DNA of 64,000 bases from JBOGNO01 sp050747245 (GTDB lineage Bacteria; Acidobacteriota; Terriglobia; Acidiferrales; UBA7541), in NCBI GenBank assembly GCA_050747245.1, contig JBOGNO010000001.1, positions 464,219-528,218 of the forward strand. The letters are read 5' to 3'. The position numbers were made by a program, and so were the translations under genes. The first letter of the stretch is position 1. Each line of letters begins with the position of its first letter. This document shows, one piece after another, positions 35,246 to 44,179 of the stretch. Below the pieces are notes generated by a model that saw only the letters and a list, made by a program, of their open reading frames with translations, was not told the DNA's origin and did not search any database.

Positions 35246-35545
35246 CTACTTTTTCGCAGCCGGAGGCTGGCCGCCTCCCGGCAGGATCTTTTCGACGTGC
35301 TCGTGCGGACGCGGAATCACATGCACGGCGACGAGTTCGCCCACTCGCCTTGCGGCCGCCGCTCCAGCGTCCGTCGCGGCTTTCACCGCGCCCACGTCGC
35401 CTCGCACCATGACGGTCACATAACCCGAGCCAATGTACTCTTTCCCGATCAGCACCACGTTGGCGGCCTTGACCATTGCGTCGGCAGCTTCAATAGAGCC
35501 GACCAGACCCTTGGTCTCGATCATCCCCAGCGCTTCGTAAGACAT
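35246..35545 (-). CDS. Bacterial microcompartment shell protein, single-BMC-domain hexamer type (BMC-H)
   Basis: 99-residue BMC-H protein like EutM/PduA/CcmK. It shows the signatures ALGMIETKGLVGSIEAAD, the helix/strand segment ANVVLIGKEYIGSGYVTVMVRGDVGAV and AVHVIPRPHEHVEKIL. The pore-loop equivalent is KEYIGSG. ATG 35545 begins the family N-terminus (MSYEALGMIE); a longer upstream frame is unsupported. It is followed by the acylating aldehyde dehydrogenase. No pentamer (BMC-P), trimer (BMC-T), or signature enzyme is nearby, so this is a minimal module. Confidence 0.93.
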   Translation of the reverse strand: MSYEALGMIETKGLVGSIEAADAMVKAANVVLIGKEYIGSGYVTVMVRGDVGAVKAATDAGAAAARRVGELVAVHVIPRPHEHVEKILPGGGQPPAAKK

Positions 35546-35672
35546 GCGTCTCCCGTTCCCTGCCGCGCCCAAGAATCCCTGTCGGCAATCCCTGCAGACG
35601 AAATCCCAGTCGGAACCGCCGCGAGACTAGCACGCCGGTTACACCGAATCAAGCGGCCTTCCTGTGGAAAAT

Positions 35673-36830
35673 TCACTGCGCGACTGGCAGGATTCCGAGC
35701 GTCGCTGCTGCCACGCGGTCCCGCCCGGTGTTTTTCACCAGATACATCGCATCATCCGCCAGGTGGAGCAGGTCGGCTTTGGATTTTGCGTCCGTGGGAA
35801 ACGTGGCCACTCCAAAGCTTGCTGTGATTTTCACCTCGAGCCCCGCATCCTTCAGCCACATCGATTCGCGCAATTTCCGGTGCAGCCGGTGCCCCACGCG
35901 GCAGGCGTTTTCCTTCGAAGTCTGCGGCAGCACGACCACAAATTCATCTCCGCCATAGCGGAATGCGAAATCAATCTGCCGGCAGTTATGCTTGATGAAT
36001 TGCCCTACTTCGCCCAGAAGACGCGAACCTGTCAAATGCCCGTGCGTGTCGTTGACGTTCTTGAAATGGTCCAAATCGATGAAAATCAGTGAAAACTCGA
36101 AGCCGTAGCGCTCCGAACGGTGAATTTCCTTGTCCAGCACATCGCTGAGGTGCCGCGAATTGAAAAGCCCCGTACAGTCATCCGTGATAGTCAGTTCCTG
36201 GATGCGCTCCACGTGCCGCGCGTTTTCAATCGCAATCGCCGCGTAATCTGCCAGCGCCTCCAGCAGAGCTAGGTCGCGCTGGCTGAATCCTTCAGGCCCG
36301 ATGCAGTTGATGAGTTCGATCACGCCCAGGGAATTTTCCCGGAATCGCACCGGCACGGCCACGATGGACCGCGTTTCCATCTTGGTTTTTTCGTCCACTT
36401 TGGAAAACCAGCGTGAGTCCTTGCTCGTGTCCGGAACCACCACCGCTTCCCCGGTTTCCGCTACCCAGCCCGCCAGTCCCTGTCCCCACTTAATCCTCAC
36501 ATCTTTCAGCGCATCCGCGCCTGCGCCCGTGGCAATCTCGAAATAGAGCTCCTTTTTTTCCTGGTCCGCCAGCAGCAGCGACCACGTATCCGGATGCAGC
36601 ACCTCGTTGATTTTTTCCATGATGGTGCGCAGCACCTGGTCGAGCTGCAGCGTCGAGGTGAGCGCTTTCCCTAGCTCGTGGAAGAGGACAACTTCGCTTT
36701 TTTCCCGGAGGTCGATTGCAAGAGCGGGATTGCGCCGCCGTTCGATACCGGTGAAGGTTTTTTGTTCAGCCACGATTCGTATTGGTCTCGCAGTGGTTTG
36801 GTAGGCCGCAACCCGCAAACCCTCGCGCAT
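35673..36830 (-). CDS. GAF-GGDEF diguanylate cyclase
   Basis: 385 residues from ATG 36830. The N-terminal GAF domain (DTWSLLLADQEKKELYFEIA, then AVVVPDTSKDSRWFSKVDE and SIVAVPVRF) is followed by a GGDEF domain with the catalytic signature FRYGGDEFVVVLP and TDDCTGLFNSRHL. It makes c-di-GMP in response to a small ligand or redox cue. No RxxD inhibitory site is obvious. The frame opens at 36884, but a promoter at 36838-36866 on the minus strand would start transcription near 36831, so 36830 is preferred and the mRNA may be leaderless. Confidence 0.88.
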   Translation of the reverse strand: MREGLRVAAYQTTARPIRIVAEQKTFTGIERRRNPALAIDLREKSEVVLFHELGKALTSTLQLDQVLRTIMEKINEVLHPDTWSLLLADQEKKELYFEIATGAGADALKDVRIKWGQGLAGWVAETGEAVVVPDTSKDSRWFSKVDEKTKMETRSIVAVPVRFRENSLGVIELINCIGPEGFSQRDLALLEALADYAAIAIENARHVERIQELTITDDCTGLFNSRHLSDVLDKEIHRSERYGFEFSLIFIDLDHFKNVNDTHGHLTGSRLLGEVGQFIKHNCRQIDFAFRYGGDEFVVVLPQTSKENACRVGHRLHRKLRESMWLKDAGLEVKITASFGVATFPTDAKSKADLLHLADDAMYLVKNTGRDRVAAATLGILPVAQ

Positions 36831-36837
36831 CTGCTCG

Positions 36838-36866
36838 ATTATAAGAAGTGGGTTCGCGCCGAGCAA
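36838..36866 (-). promoter_or_regulatory. Sigma-70 promoter of the diguanylate cyclase gene
   Basis: On the minus strand: TTGCTC (36866-36861), 17-base spacer, perfect TATAAT (36843-36838). It diverges from the rodZ promoter about 85 bases away. Confidence 0.6.
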
Positions 36867-36950
36867 CGAACTTCCCCGGAGCAATGCCGCAAGAGTGAAT
36901 CTTCATATCGCCGATCATCACCCTCCCTCGACGCCTTCCGCTCCGGCGTG

Positions 36951-36979
36951 TTGCTTCTTTCCTTCGCCATGCCTATAGT
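36951..36979 (+). promoter_or_regulatory. Sigma-70 promoter of rodZ
   Basis: TTGCTT (36951-36956), 17-base spacer, TATAGT (36974-36979). The rodZ ATG is at 37003. Confidence 0.6.
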
Positions 36980-37002
36980 TCGTATTCATCGAGAAACCGC
37001 TG

Positions 37003-37791
37003 ATGGAAAAGACTCCTTTCGGTGAGCAACTCCGGCGAGAGCGAGAAATGCGCGGGGTCACGCTTGATGAAATTTCTGCCGCCACGCGCATCAGTGTCCG
37101 CTTTCTCGAAGCCCTCGAAAGTGCGCAATGGAAGCAGCTCCCGGGCGGGGTTTTCAATCGCGGCTTCATCCGCTCCGTGGCCCGCTATCTCGGCCTTGAT
37201 GAGGAAAGCTTGATCGCCGAATACGTCTCGGAGACTACGAATCGCTCGGAACCTCCCTCCGCAGCATCGCAACAGCCGCTTCCCGGCCGCGCTGCGAAAA
37301 TCGCCATCGTCGTCACCATTTTCATCGGCGTGGTCGCGCTTGGCTGGGCAGGATACAAATGGATCGCGCGCCGCAAAGCTCATCTAGTTCCCCCGGCCTC
37401 CGCCAGTGCGCTGCCCCGGACTGCACCTGCGTTTAGAAGTTCTGCTTCGCGGCCTGCTGCTCGGCCGTCGGCTCCCGCGAAAACTTCATCGCTCTCGAGC
37501 GGTGCCGGTGCAGCGTCCCCCGCCGCATCTGACGAGGCGGCCCTCGAGCTCAAAGTTGAAGCCGGGAATTCATGTGAGGTTTCCGTGTCCGCCGATGGTG
37601 CCGCGCTCTTTTCGGGCTCGATGCAGCCGGGAGACCAGAAAGTTTTTCGCGCCAAAAAATCCGTGGAGATTTATGCGAGCGATTCGAGCGCCGTCCTGCT
37701 CGAGTTGAACGGCCAATTGATGCCCCCGGTTGGCCCCGCGGGCCAGCCGGGCAAGTTGACCTTGACGCGTGACAATCTGAAGAAGCCCTGA
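37003..37791 (+). CDS. rodZ: RodZ-like cytoskeletal anchor protein
   Basis: 262 residues with the full RodZ plan: cytoplasmic helix-turn-helix (FGEQLRREREMRGVTLDEIS through RYLGLDEESL, about 6-70), a transmembrane segment (IAIVVTIFIGVVALGWAGY, about 99-117), a Ser/Ala/Pro-rich periplasmic linker, and a C-terminal DUF4115-type beta domain (ELKVEAGNSCEVSVSADGAA). RodZ couples MreB to the cell-wall elongation machinery. mre genes are not nearby. Confidence 0.9.
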   Translation: MEKTPFGEQLRREREMRGVTLDEISAATRISVRFLEALESAQWKQLPGGVFNRGFIRSVARYLGLDEESLIAEYVSETTNRSEPPSAASQQPLPGRAAKIAIVVTIFIGVVALGWAGYKWIARRKAHLVPPASASALPRTAPAFRSSASRPAARPSAPAKTSSLSSGAGAASPAASDEAALELKVEAGNSCEVSVSADGAALFSGSMQPGDQKVFRAKKSVEIYASDSSAVLLELNGQLMPPVGPAGQPGKLTLTRDNLKKP

Positions 37792-37816
37792 GGAGGCTCA
37801 CATTCACGAAGAGATT

Positions 37817-38764
37817 TTGACGGAACTTCGCTCAGGCAAAGCGCATCTTGAGAGGAAGTTGGCCATCTGTTCGGGCGGTGTTTCGCTCGATCCCGCCGCT
37901 CGAGTTGAGGCGCTGGCCATTCTCTCCGCGGACCCCGCTCCGCAGGTCGCCGAGCGTGCTCAGGCACTGCTACTCTCCCAGCCACCCAGTGCCATCCTGG
38001 AGGCAATTTCCGCATCGAATCCAGCCCCCGCTCTCTTTCTGTTCTGTGCTACACAACTTGCCGACCGCCCAGGCGTTGCCGACGCACTGGCGAAGAGTCC
38101 CGTCTGTCCCGGCGACACTCTCGCCCTCGCCGTCCTCCACCTTTCCTCTGACGGCGTGCAGGCAGCGCTCTACGATCTCGAACGTCTCAGCTCTTCCCCC
38201 GAACTCATCGCCGCCGTCGTCAAGCTGAAGAACGTCACCACAGCACAGCAGGAAATTCTGAAGGAGCTTCTGCGCGGTCCTCTCCAGGACTTCGAGATCG
38301 AGGAAATCCTCGAGGATGCCGAGGCCGATCCCAGCAAGCGCCAGACGCTTTTCCAGCGTCTCTCGCGGATGAAGGTTGTGGAGCGCATGCAGATGGCCCT
38401 CAAGGGAACTCGCGAGGAGCGCGTCTTTCTCATCCGCGACCCATGCAAACTCGTGCAAACCGCGGTGCTGCAATCGCCGCATATAACGGAGCCCGAAATC
38501 GAGGGCTTTGCCGCGATGTCCACCCTCAACACGGAAATTCTCCGGCTGATCGGTAAAGACAAGCGGTACTTGAAGAATTATATTATCGTGCGCAACCTTA
38601 TCAACAATCCCAAGGCCCCGCTGGATATCACCCTTCACCTTCTTTCCCGGCTGAACTCGCGCGACCTGAAGATGCTCACCATGAATCGCAACGTGAACGA
38701 CGTTCTCCGGAAATCGGCCGTCAATCTCAATCGCGACCGCATGGAGCAGCGCGCCGGATCCTAG
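37817..38764 (+). CDS. Helical-repeat protein of unknown function
   Basis: 315-residue alpha-helical cytoplasmic protein, without signal peptide or membrane segment. Alternating short helices (RVEALAILSADPAPQVAERAQ and later ITEPEIEGFAAMSTLNTEIL) suggest HEAT-like repeats. The C-terminal half (RYLKNYIIVRNLINNPKAPLD, then LLSRLNSRDLKMLTMNRNVN) recalls conserved acidobacterial and deltaproteobacterial hypothetical proteins. Start at TTG 37817 with GAAGAG upstream; it follows rodZ by 25 bases and is probably cotranscribed. No enzymatic motif is seen. Confidence 0.7.
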   Translation: MTELRSGKAHLERKLAICSGGVSLDPAARVEALAILSADPAPQVAERAQALLLSQPPSAILEAISASNPAPALFLFCATQLADRPGVADALAKSPVCPGDTLALAVLHLSSDGVQAALYDLERLSSSPELIAAVVKLKNVTTAQQEILKELLRGPLQDFEIEEILEDAEADPSKRQTLFQRLSRMKVVERMQMALKGTREERVFLIRDPCKLVQTAVLQSPHITEPEIEGFAAMSTLNTEILRLIGKDKRYLKNYIIVRNLINNPKAPLDITLHLLSRLNSRDLKMLTMNRNVNDVLRKSAVNLNRDRMEQRAGS

Positions 38765-38804
38765 AATCCTGCCTTCGAGTCTCACCGGAAATTACATTCT
38801 GGAT

Positions 38805-39197
38805 TTAGAGGAAAGAACCGTCGAATGGACGGGGCAGCAGTTTTCCCGCACGCTCGCGCTCTATTTTGCCCTTTAGGTTAGCCAGCAGAACTTCTGCGTC
38901 GCCGCAGAATTCCCAAATGATTTGTCGGCACGCGCCGCACGGCGGAGTGACCGTGTCCGTGTCCGCTACGATGGCGATGGCGTCGAATCCGCGCTCGCCC
39001 TCGGAGATGGCCTTGAAAATCGCCACGCGCTCGGCGCAGCACGTCAGTCCATAGGTTGCATTTTCCACGTTGCAGCCGGTGAAAATTCTTCCCGATTTTG
39101 CCCGCAGTGCCGCTCCCACGCGAAAATTTGAAAACGGCGCGTGCGCATTTTCCCGCGCCTGCCGCGCCGCTTGAATCAGTTTTTCATCGTCGGCCAT
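38805..39197 (-). CDS. cdd: Cytidine deaminase
   Basis: 130 residues; deaminates cytidine and deoxycytidine. The zinc site has TCCAERVAIFKA with the catalytic Glu and PCGACRQIIWEF with two Cys ligands; the substrate loop is GCNVENATYG. It is the last gene of the nucleoside salvage operon and overlaps punA by 14 bases. It ends with an odd tail (KIERERAGKLLPRPFDGSFL), typical of the tetrameric enzyme. Confidence 0.95.
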   Translation of the reverse strand: MADDEKLIQAARQARENAHAPFSNFRVGAALRAKSGRIFTGCNVENATYGLTCCAERVAIFKAISEGERGFDAIAIVADTDTVTPPCGACRQIIWEFCGDAEVLLANLKGKIERERAGKLLPRPFDGSFL

Positions 39198-40077
39198 TGG
39201 GTTTTCCGCCGCCTTTCGTCTTTTCTGCCATTCTTGCGACCACCGCGCGGAGCAAAGCCGCGAATTGCCCCCTCACGCGTTCGCCCGTTTCCAGCACCTC
39301 GGCGTGATGGATGGGCTGGTCGAGGACTCCCGCCGCCATATTCGTCACGCATGAAATTCCCAGCACGCGGATTCCCATGTGAGCGGCGATGATCACTTCT
39401 GGCACGGTGGACATCCCCGCCAGGTCCGCGCCTATCGTCCGCAGATAGCGAATTTCCGCGGGCGTCTCATACGATGGCCCCGATAGCGCCGCGTATACGC
39501 CCTCGAAGACTTCCACGCCCAGCCGCCGCGCTTCCGCGAGGGCGATCTCGCGGTATTCCTTCGCGTACACCCGCGTCATGTCCGGAAATCGCGGTCCGAA
39601 ACGTTCGTCGTTCGGCCCCAGCAGCGGATTCACGCCCTGCAGATTGATGTGGTCGCGCAATACGACCAGCGCTCCCTGCTTGAAACTCGTGTTGATTCCG
39701 CCCGCTGCGTTCGTCAAAATCGCCGCGCGAACTCCCATTCGCCCGAACACGCGCATGGGAAATGTGACTTCCTTTGCGGAATACCCTTCGTAATAGTGCA
39801 CGCGGCCCTGCATCGCCGCCACCGCCGCGCCGGCTACCTTTCCGATGACCAGCTGTCCTGCGTGCCCGATCGCCGTCGAGCGCGGAAAATGCGGAATCTT
39901 CTCGTATGGAATTCGCCGCGCCTCGCTGAACTCGTCGGCAAACCTTCCCAGACCCGATCCCAGTACCAGCGCGATCCGCGGACGCAGCTTCGTCTTCGCC
40001 AGGATGAATTTCGCCGCGCGTTCGGCGCGTGCGAATTCTGCACTTTCCGCCGCGGAAGTTTTGCGTCCCGCGCTCAT
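39184..40077 (-). CDS. punA: Purine nucleoside phosphorylase
   Basis: 297 residues of the trimeric PNP family (DeoD-unrelated, human-PNP-like). Signatures: IALVLGSGLGRFADEF, VAAMQGRVHYYEGY, FPMRVFGRMGVRAAILTNAAGG and the base-binding GVYAALSGPSYETPAEIR. It releases guanine or hypoxanthine and ribose-1-phosphate. Third gene of the operon. Confidence 0.95.
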   Translation of the reverse strand: MSAGRKTSAAESAEFARAERAAKFILAKTKLRPRIALVLGSGLGRFADEFSEARRIPYEKIPHFPRSTAIGHAGQLVIGKVAGAAVAAMQGRVHYYEGYSAKEVTFPMRVFGRMGVRAAILTNAAGGINTSFKQGALVVLRDHINLQGVNPLLGPNDERFGPRFPDMTRVYAKEYREIALAEARRLGVEVFEGVYAALSGPSYETPAEIRYLRTIGADLAGMSTVPEVIIAAHMGIRVLGISCVTNMAAGVLDQPIHHAEVLETGERVRGQFAALLRAVVARMAEKTKGGGKPNGRR

Positions 40078-41306
40078 CGCAGCATGATTCCCGCAATCGA
40101 TGCGGACATTAGGTTGGCCATCGTCCCCGCCAGCATTGCGCGCAGACCCAGCCGCGCCAATTCATGCTTCTTATTTGGCGCGAGCGCCCCAATGCCGCCA
40201 ATCTGAATGCCGATGGAGCTGAAATTTGCGAAGCCGCACAATGCGAACGTAGCAATCGTGAATGACCGCGGGTCCAGCCCCGATTTCATTGGCCCCAGAA
40301 TCGTGAATGCCACGAACTCGTTCAGCACCATGCGCGTTCCCAACAGCGAACCAATTGCCCCGCAATCGTGCCACGGAACTCCGATCAGCCACGCTACCGG
40401 CGCGAGCGCCCATCCGAAAATCTGCTCCAGGCTCGAAGGAAACCACGGCACGTGATGCAGCGCGAGCCAGTTGTGCCCTGCCCCCAGGACGCCATCCGCC
40501 AAATAAATAATCGCGATAAACGAAATGAGCATCGCGCCCACGTTGATGGCCAGGCTCAATCCGTCCGACGTCCCGCGCGCCAGCGCCCCAATCACGTTGG
40601 GGTCGCGCTCCATTTCCACCATCTGGACCTTTCCGCCGGTTTTTGGCTGTTCCGTCTCCGGCACCAGCATCTTGGAAATCATGATCGTGCCGGGAGCGGT
40701 CATGATGACCGCCGTCAGCAGATGCTTCGCTTCGATGCCGAACAGGATGTACGCACCCATGATCCCGCCCGAAACGTGCGCCATTCCGCTGGTCATAATG
40801 GTCATTAATTCCGAGCGCGTCACTTCCGGCAGGAACGGCCGGATCGTCAACGGCGCCTCCGTCTGTCCCATGAAAATGCTGGCCGCCACGTTGAGCGATT
40901 CCGCTCCGCTCGCTCCCATCAGCCGCGTCATCACCTTTGCGAACTGCTTGATGATGAATTGCATCACGCCGATGTGATAGAGAACTGCGAACAGCGCGGC
41001 GATGAATATAATCGTGGGCAGCACTTGAAACGCGAAGATGACTCCCAGGTTGCTGTGTCTTTGCCCCAGCACGCCGAAAACGAATTCCGACCCTTTGAAT
41101 GAATATGCCAGGAGACTGGTCACCGCATCCCCGAGAAGCTGGAATGCGCGCCGCCCGGGCTCCCAGAACAGGACGATCACCGCGAATAGGAGCTGCAATG
41201 AGAGCCCCCACGCGACCGTTTTCCACCGGATGGCGCTGCGGTTTGTCGAAAACGCATACGCCAGGCCCAGCACCATTATCATTCCCAGTATGCCTGTCAG
41301 GTGCAT
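40074..41306 (-). CDS. nupC: NupC-family concentrative nucleoside transporter
   Basis: 410-residue membrane protein of the CNT family with about ten hydrophobic segments; it takes up nucleosides with H+ or Na+. Visible family sequence: FGVLGQ..NLGVIFAFQVLPTIIF, LNVAASIFMGQTEAPL (the QTEAPL core motif), and RMVLNEFVAF and CGFANFSSIGIQIGG near the C-terminus. It overlaps punA by four bases. Confidence 0.95.
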   Translation of the reverse strand: MHLTGILGMIMVLGLAYAFSTNRSAIRWKTVAWGLSLQLLFAVIVLFWEPGRRAFQLLGDAVTSLLAYSFKGSEFVFGVLGQRHSNLGVIFAFQVLPTIIFIAALFAVLYHIGVMQFIIKQFAKVMTRLMGASGAESLNVAASIFMGQTEAPLTIRPFLPEVTRSELMTIMTSGMAHVSGGIMGAYILFGIEAKHLLTAVIMTAPGTIMISKMLVPETEQPKTGGKVQMVEMERDPNVIGALARGTSDGLSLAINVGAMLISFIAIIYLADGVLGAGHNWLALHHVPWFPSSLEQIFGWALAPVAWLIGVPWHDCGAIGSLLGTRMVLNEFVAFTILGPMKSGLDPRSFTIATFALCGFANFSSIGIQIGGIGALAPNKKHELARLGLRAMLAGTMANLMSASIAGIMLR

Positions 41307-41335
41307 TCGCCGTTTCTCCTCGCGCGTGCCCGGAA

Positions 41336-42646
41336 TTACTCTTCGCCGATTACTCGTCTCACCAGAGGCGTTTTCGCCGGTGCCTTCGGCCCGATGATAA
41401 AACTCTCTTCCAACAGTGCAAGCGTTTCCTCAAATCGCGTCTCGGAATTGTAGTGCACTGTGCACAGCACCGACCCTGCCTTCACCTCATCCCCCACCTT
41501 CTTTTCGAGCACCACTCCCACCGCCGGATCGATCGCGTCCTCCTTCCTTTCCCGGCCGCCGCCGAGAAGCATGCTCGCCACGCCCACCTGTTCGCAGCGA
41601 ATTGCGGTAATAAATCCCGGACGCATCGTCATCGCCGTCGCTTTGTGCTTCGCCTGCGGCAATCGCCCGGGATCGTCCACCACTTTCTCATCCCCGCCCT
41701 GCAGCCGCACAATTTCGCGGAATTTCTCCGTTGCCTTGCCGCTCGCAAGGATCTCCTCCCCCAGTTCCCTTCCCTCCGCTACCGTTGCGGTGCGCCCGCC
41801 CAGTCGAAACATCCACGCCGAAAGCTCCAGGCAGAGCTCGCGCAAATCCTCGGGTCCTTCGCCTTTCATCACCTCAAGGCATTCTGCGACTTCAAGAGCG
41901 TTTCCGATTTTGCGCCCCAGCGGCTGTTCCATGTCCGTAATCAGCGCCACGACTTTCTTTCCCATACGCCGCCCCGTCTCCACCATCAGTTCTGCCAGAT
42001 ACACGGCGTCTTTTTCCTTTTTCATGAAAGCGCCGTCGCCCGTCTTGACATCGAGCACCAGCGCATCAATTCCTTCGGCCAGCTTTTTGCTCATGATCGA
42101 AGCGCAAATCAAGTAAGGGCTCTCGACCGTCGCGGTCACGTCGCGCAACGAGTACAGTTTCTTATCCGCCGGGGCGATTTCTGGCGTTTGCCCGATGAGC
42201 GCGCAGCCGCATTCCCCCAACACGCGCCGGAATTCCTCCATCGTGAGGTTCACGTTGAATCCGGCAATGGATTCAAGTTTGTCGAGCGTGCCGCCCGTGT
42301 GTCCCAGCCCGCGGCCGCTGATCATCGGCACGCTCAATCCGCCCGCAGCCACAATCGGCGCAATCACCAGCGAAGTTTTGTCTCCGACTCCTCCGGTCGA
42401 ATGTTTGTCCACTTTCGCGCCAGAAAGTTCCGCAAAACTCGCCACCTCTCCGGAATGAAGCATTGCTTCGGTGAGCGCCGTCAGCTCCGCTCGCGTCATC
42501 CCGCGCCACACCACCGCCATCAGCCACGCCGCCAGTTGGTATTCCGGAATGGAGTTGTCCGTCGCGCCCCGGACCAGGAACTCGATTTCTTCGCGGGATA
42601 GTTCCCCGCCGTCGCGTTTCCGGCGAATCAGGTCAACGGCACGCAT
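41336..42646 (-). CDS. Pyrimidine-nucleoside (thymidine) phosphorylase
   Basis: 436 residues, class II nucleoside phosphorylase fold. N-terminal DLIRRKRDGGELSREEIEFL, the phosphate/sugar motif DKHSTGGVGDKTSLVIAPI, GLGHTGGTLDKLESI, and MSKKLAEGIDALVLDVKTGDGAFMK are all classic. It may be DeoA-like or the broader Pdp; specificity cannot be settled by eye. It is the first gene of a pdp-nupC-punA-cdd operon that turns nucleosides into bases and sugar phosphates. Confidence 0.93.
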   Translation of the reverse strand: MRAVDLIRRKRDGGELSREEIEFLVRGATDNSIPEYQLAAWLMAVVWRGMTRAELTALTEAMLHSGEVASFAELSGAKVDKHSTGGVGDKTSLVIAPIVAAGGLSVPMISGRGLGHTGGTLDKLESIAGFNVNLTMEEFRRVLGECGCALIGQTPEIAPADKKLYSLRDVTATVESPYLICASIMSKKLAEGIDALVLDVKTGDGAFMKKEKDAVYLAELMVETGRRMGKKVVALITDMEQPLGRKIGNALEVAECLEVMKGEGPEDLRELCLELSAWMFRLGGRTATVAEGRELGEEILASGKATEKFREIVRLQGGDEKVVDDPGRLPQAKHKATAMTMRPGFITAIRCEQVGVASMLLGGGRERKEDAIDPAVGVVLEKKVGDEVKAGSVLCTVHYNSETRFEETLALLEESFIIGPKAPAKTPLVRRVIGEE

Positions 42647-42826
42647 TTTTCGAAACGTTCGCGCAGCCTAGCATCCAACCCCAGGCGAGTCAACGAACCG
42701 GTACTTCGCTGCGCGCCGCCGGATTCCGCCCGCGCTCATTCTGCCGTCCGCCGGCCGTGCTATCATTCCGCTGGGATCTTGTCGAGGCGGGCTTGGGCGT
42801 CCAGCTCTTCACCGGGAGAAAATCCG

Positions 42827-44176
42827 ATGCGCAAAAAAATTCTCATCATTCTGGGAATCGTCCTTGTGGTCTTACTCATCGCGATTATTGCCGTCCCATT
42901 TCTTGTCGATGCGGATAGCTTCCGCCCGACTATCGAACAAAAATTGAGCGACAGCCTGGGCCGAAAAGTCACGCTCGGCCATTTGAGCGCGTCCCTCCTC
43001 AGCGGCGGCATCACCGCTGAAAACATCAGCATCGATGACGACCCGGCCTTCAGCCGCTCTCCCTTTCTTGAGGCCAAGTCTCTCGAAGTCGGCGTCGAAA
43101 TGCGGCCCCTGATTTTTTCGCGCGAACTGCATGTGCAATCCCTCAGCGTTCGCGACCCGGAGATTTCTTTTCTCCGCAATTCTGCTGGCAAATGGAATTT
43201 CGAAAGCTTGCAGAGCGGCACCCCAGCCGCGAGTCCGTCGCCGGCCAAGCCATCTTCCGCTAACACGTCACCCGCGGATTCCAGCAGTGCACAGAACTTT
43301 TCCATCGGCCAGATTTCCGTTACCGGCGCGCGAGTCACCATTGGCCGCGCTGGCACCGGCGTGCAGCAGGTCTGGCAGAACATGAATCTGGGCGCGAAGA
43401 ATGTTTCGGAAGGCTCCGTCGTTCCCGTCACTTTCTCCGCGAAAACGCCGGGCGGCGGCGCCATGACCCTTGACGGCGATGCCGGCCCGCTGCCTTCTTC
43501 GAGCGAATCGTCCTCTTTCAATCGCCTGCCTTTCAAATTGAAGCTGACGGCAAAGAATCTGCCCGCGGAAGACGTTGAAACGCTTCTTCAGATTCTCGGC
43601 TACCCGCTTCCGGTCGGGTCCAAATTACGCGGCGGCACCATCAACACCACTCTCGAACTGGCTGGCCCCATGGAACACCTCGTCACTTCCGGCCCCGTCT
43701 CTGTTTCCAATGTCGAACTCACGGGCTTCAGTCTCGCGTCGAAACTCGCGGCCTTCGGTTCCGGCGGTACCTCGAATACCGGCAATTCCACGATGATTCA
43801 GGAAATGAAGTCCAACGTGCGCGTCGCGCCCGATGGCACTCGCGCCGAGAGCATTTCCATCGTGGTTCCCAACATCGGCACGGTCACCGGAAACGGCACC
43901 GTCAGCCCGCAGAGCGCCTTGAATTTCCAGATGGTCGCCAATCTCGCTCCCGGCAGCGTGCTCGGCGCGCTCTCGAATTTAGTTTCCTTCGCGGGAGGTA
44001 GTTCTTCGGGAATTCCCTTCCGCATCGGGGGCACCAGCGCGAATCCCACGTTTACGCCGGAGTTCAAAATTTCGCCAGGAAATTTGGGCGACCTTGCGGG
44101 AAAACTGGGAGGCTCGAAAGCCGGGCAAACTGCGGGTGATCTTCTCGGCGGTCTGCTCAAGAAGAAAAAACCCTGA
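42827..44176 (+). CDS. AsmA-family envelope protein
   Basis: 449 residues. An N-terminal anchor (KKILIILGIVLVVLLIAIIAVPFLVDADSFRPTIE-type, shown only in part) is followed by the AsmA start pattern EQKLSDSLGRKVTLGHLSAS and LSGGITAENISIDDD. The C-terminal part is repetitive beta, with a Ser/Gly-rich tail and a Lys-rich end. AsmA-like proteins are thought to bridge the envelope and aid phospholipid transport. ATG 42827 follows GGGAGAAAA; the longer frame from 42779 is rejected for lack of a start signal. Confidence 0.85.
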   Translation: MRKKILIILGIVLVVLLIAIIAVPFLVDADSFRPTIEQKLSDSLGRKVTLGHLSASLLSGGITAENISIDDDPAFSRSPFLEAKSLEVGVEMRPLIFSRELHVQSLSVRDPEISFLRNSAGKWNFESLQSGTPAASPSPAKPSSANTSPADSSSAQNFSIGQISVTGARVTIGRAGTGVQQVWQNMNLGAKNVSEGSVVPVTFSAKTPGGGAMTLDGDAGPLPSSSESSSFNRLPFKLKLTAKNLPAEDVETLLQILGYPLPVGSKLRGGTINTTLELAGPMEHLVTSGPVSVSNVELTGFSLASKLAAFGSGGTSNTGNSTMIQEMKSNVRVAPDGTRAESISIVVPNIGTVTGNGTVSPQSALNFQMVANLAPGSVLGALSNLVSFAGGSSSGIPFRIGGTSANPTFTPEFKISPGNLGDLAGKLGGSKAGQTAGDLLGGLLKKKKP

Positions 44177-44179
44177 TCG

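Noticed and set aside
41099..42601. 500-codon open frame on the plus strand opposite the pyrimidine-nucleoside phosphorylase
   Set aside because: It lies wholly antisense to well-recognised genes, lacks family motifs and is the expected high-GC shadow frame.
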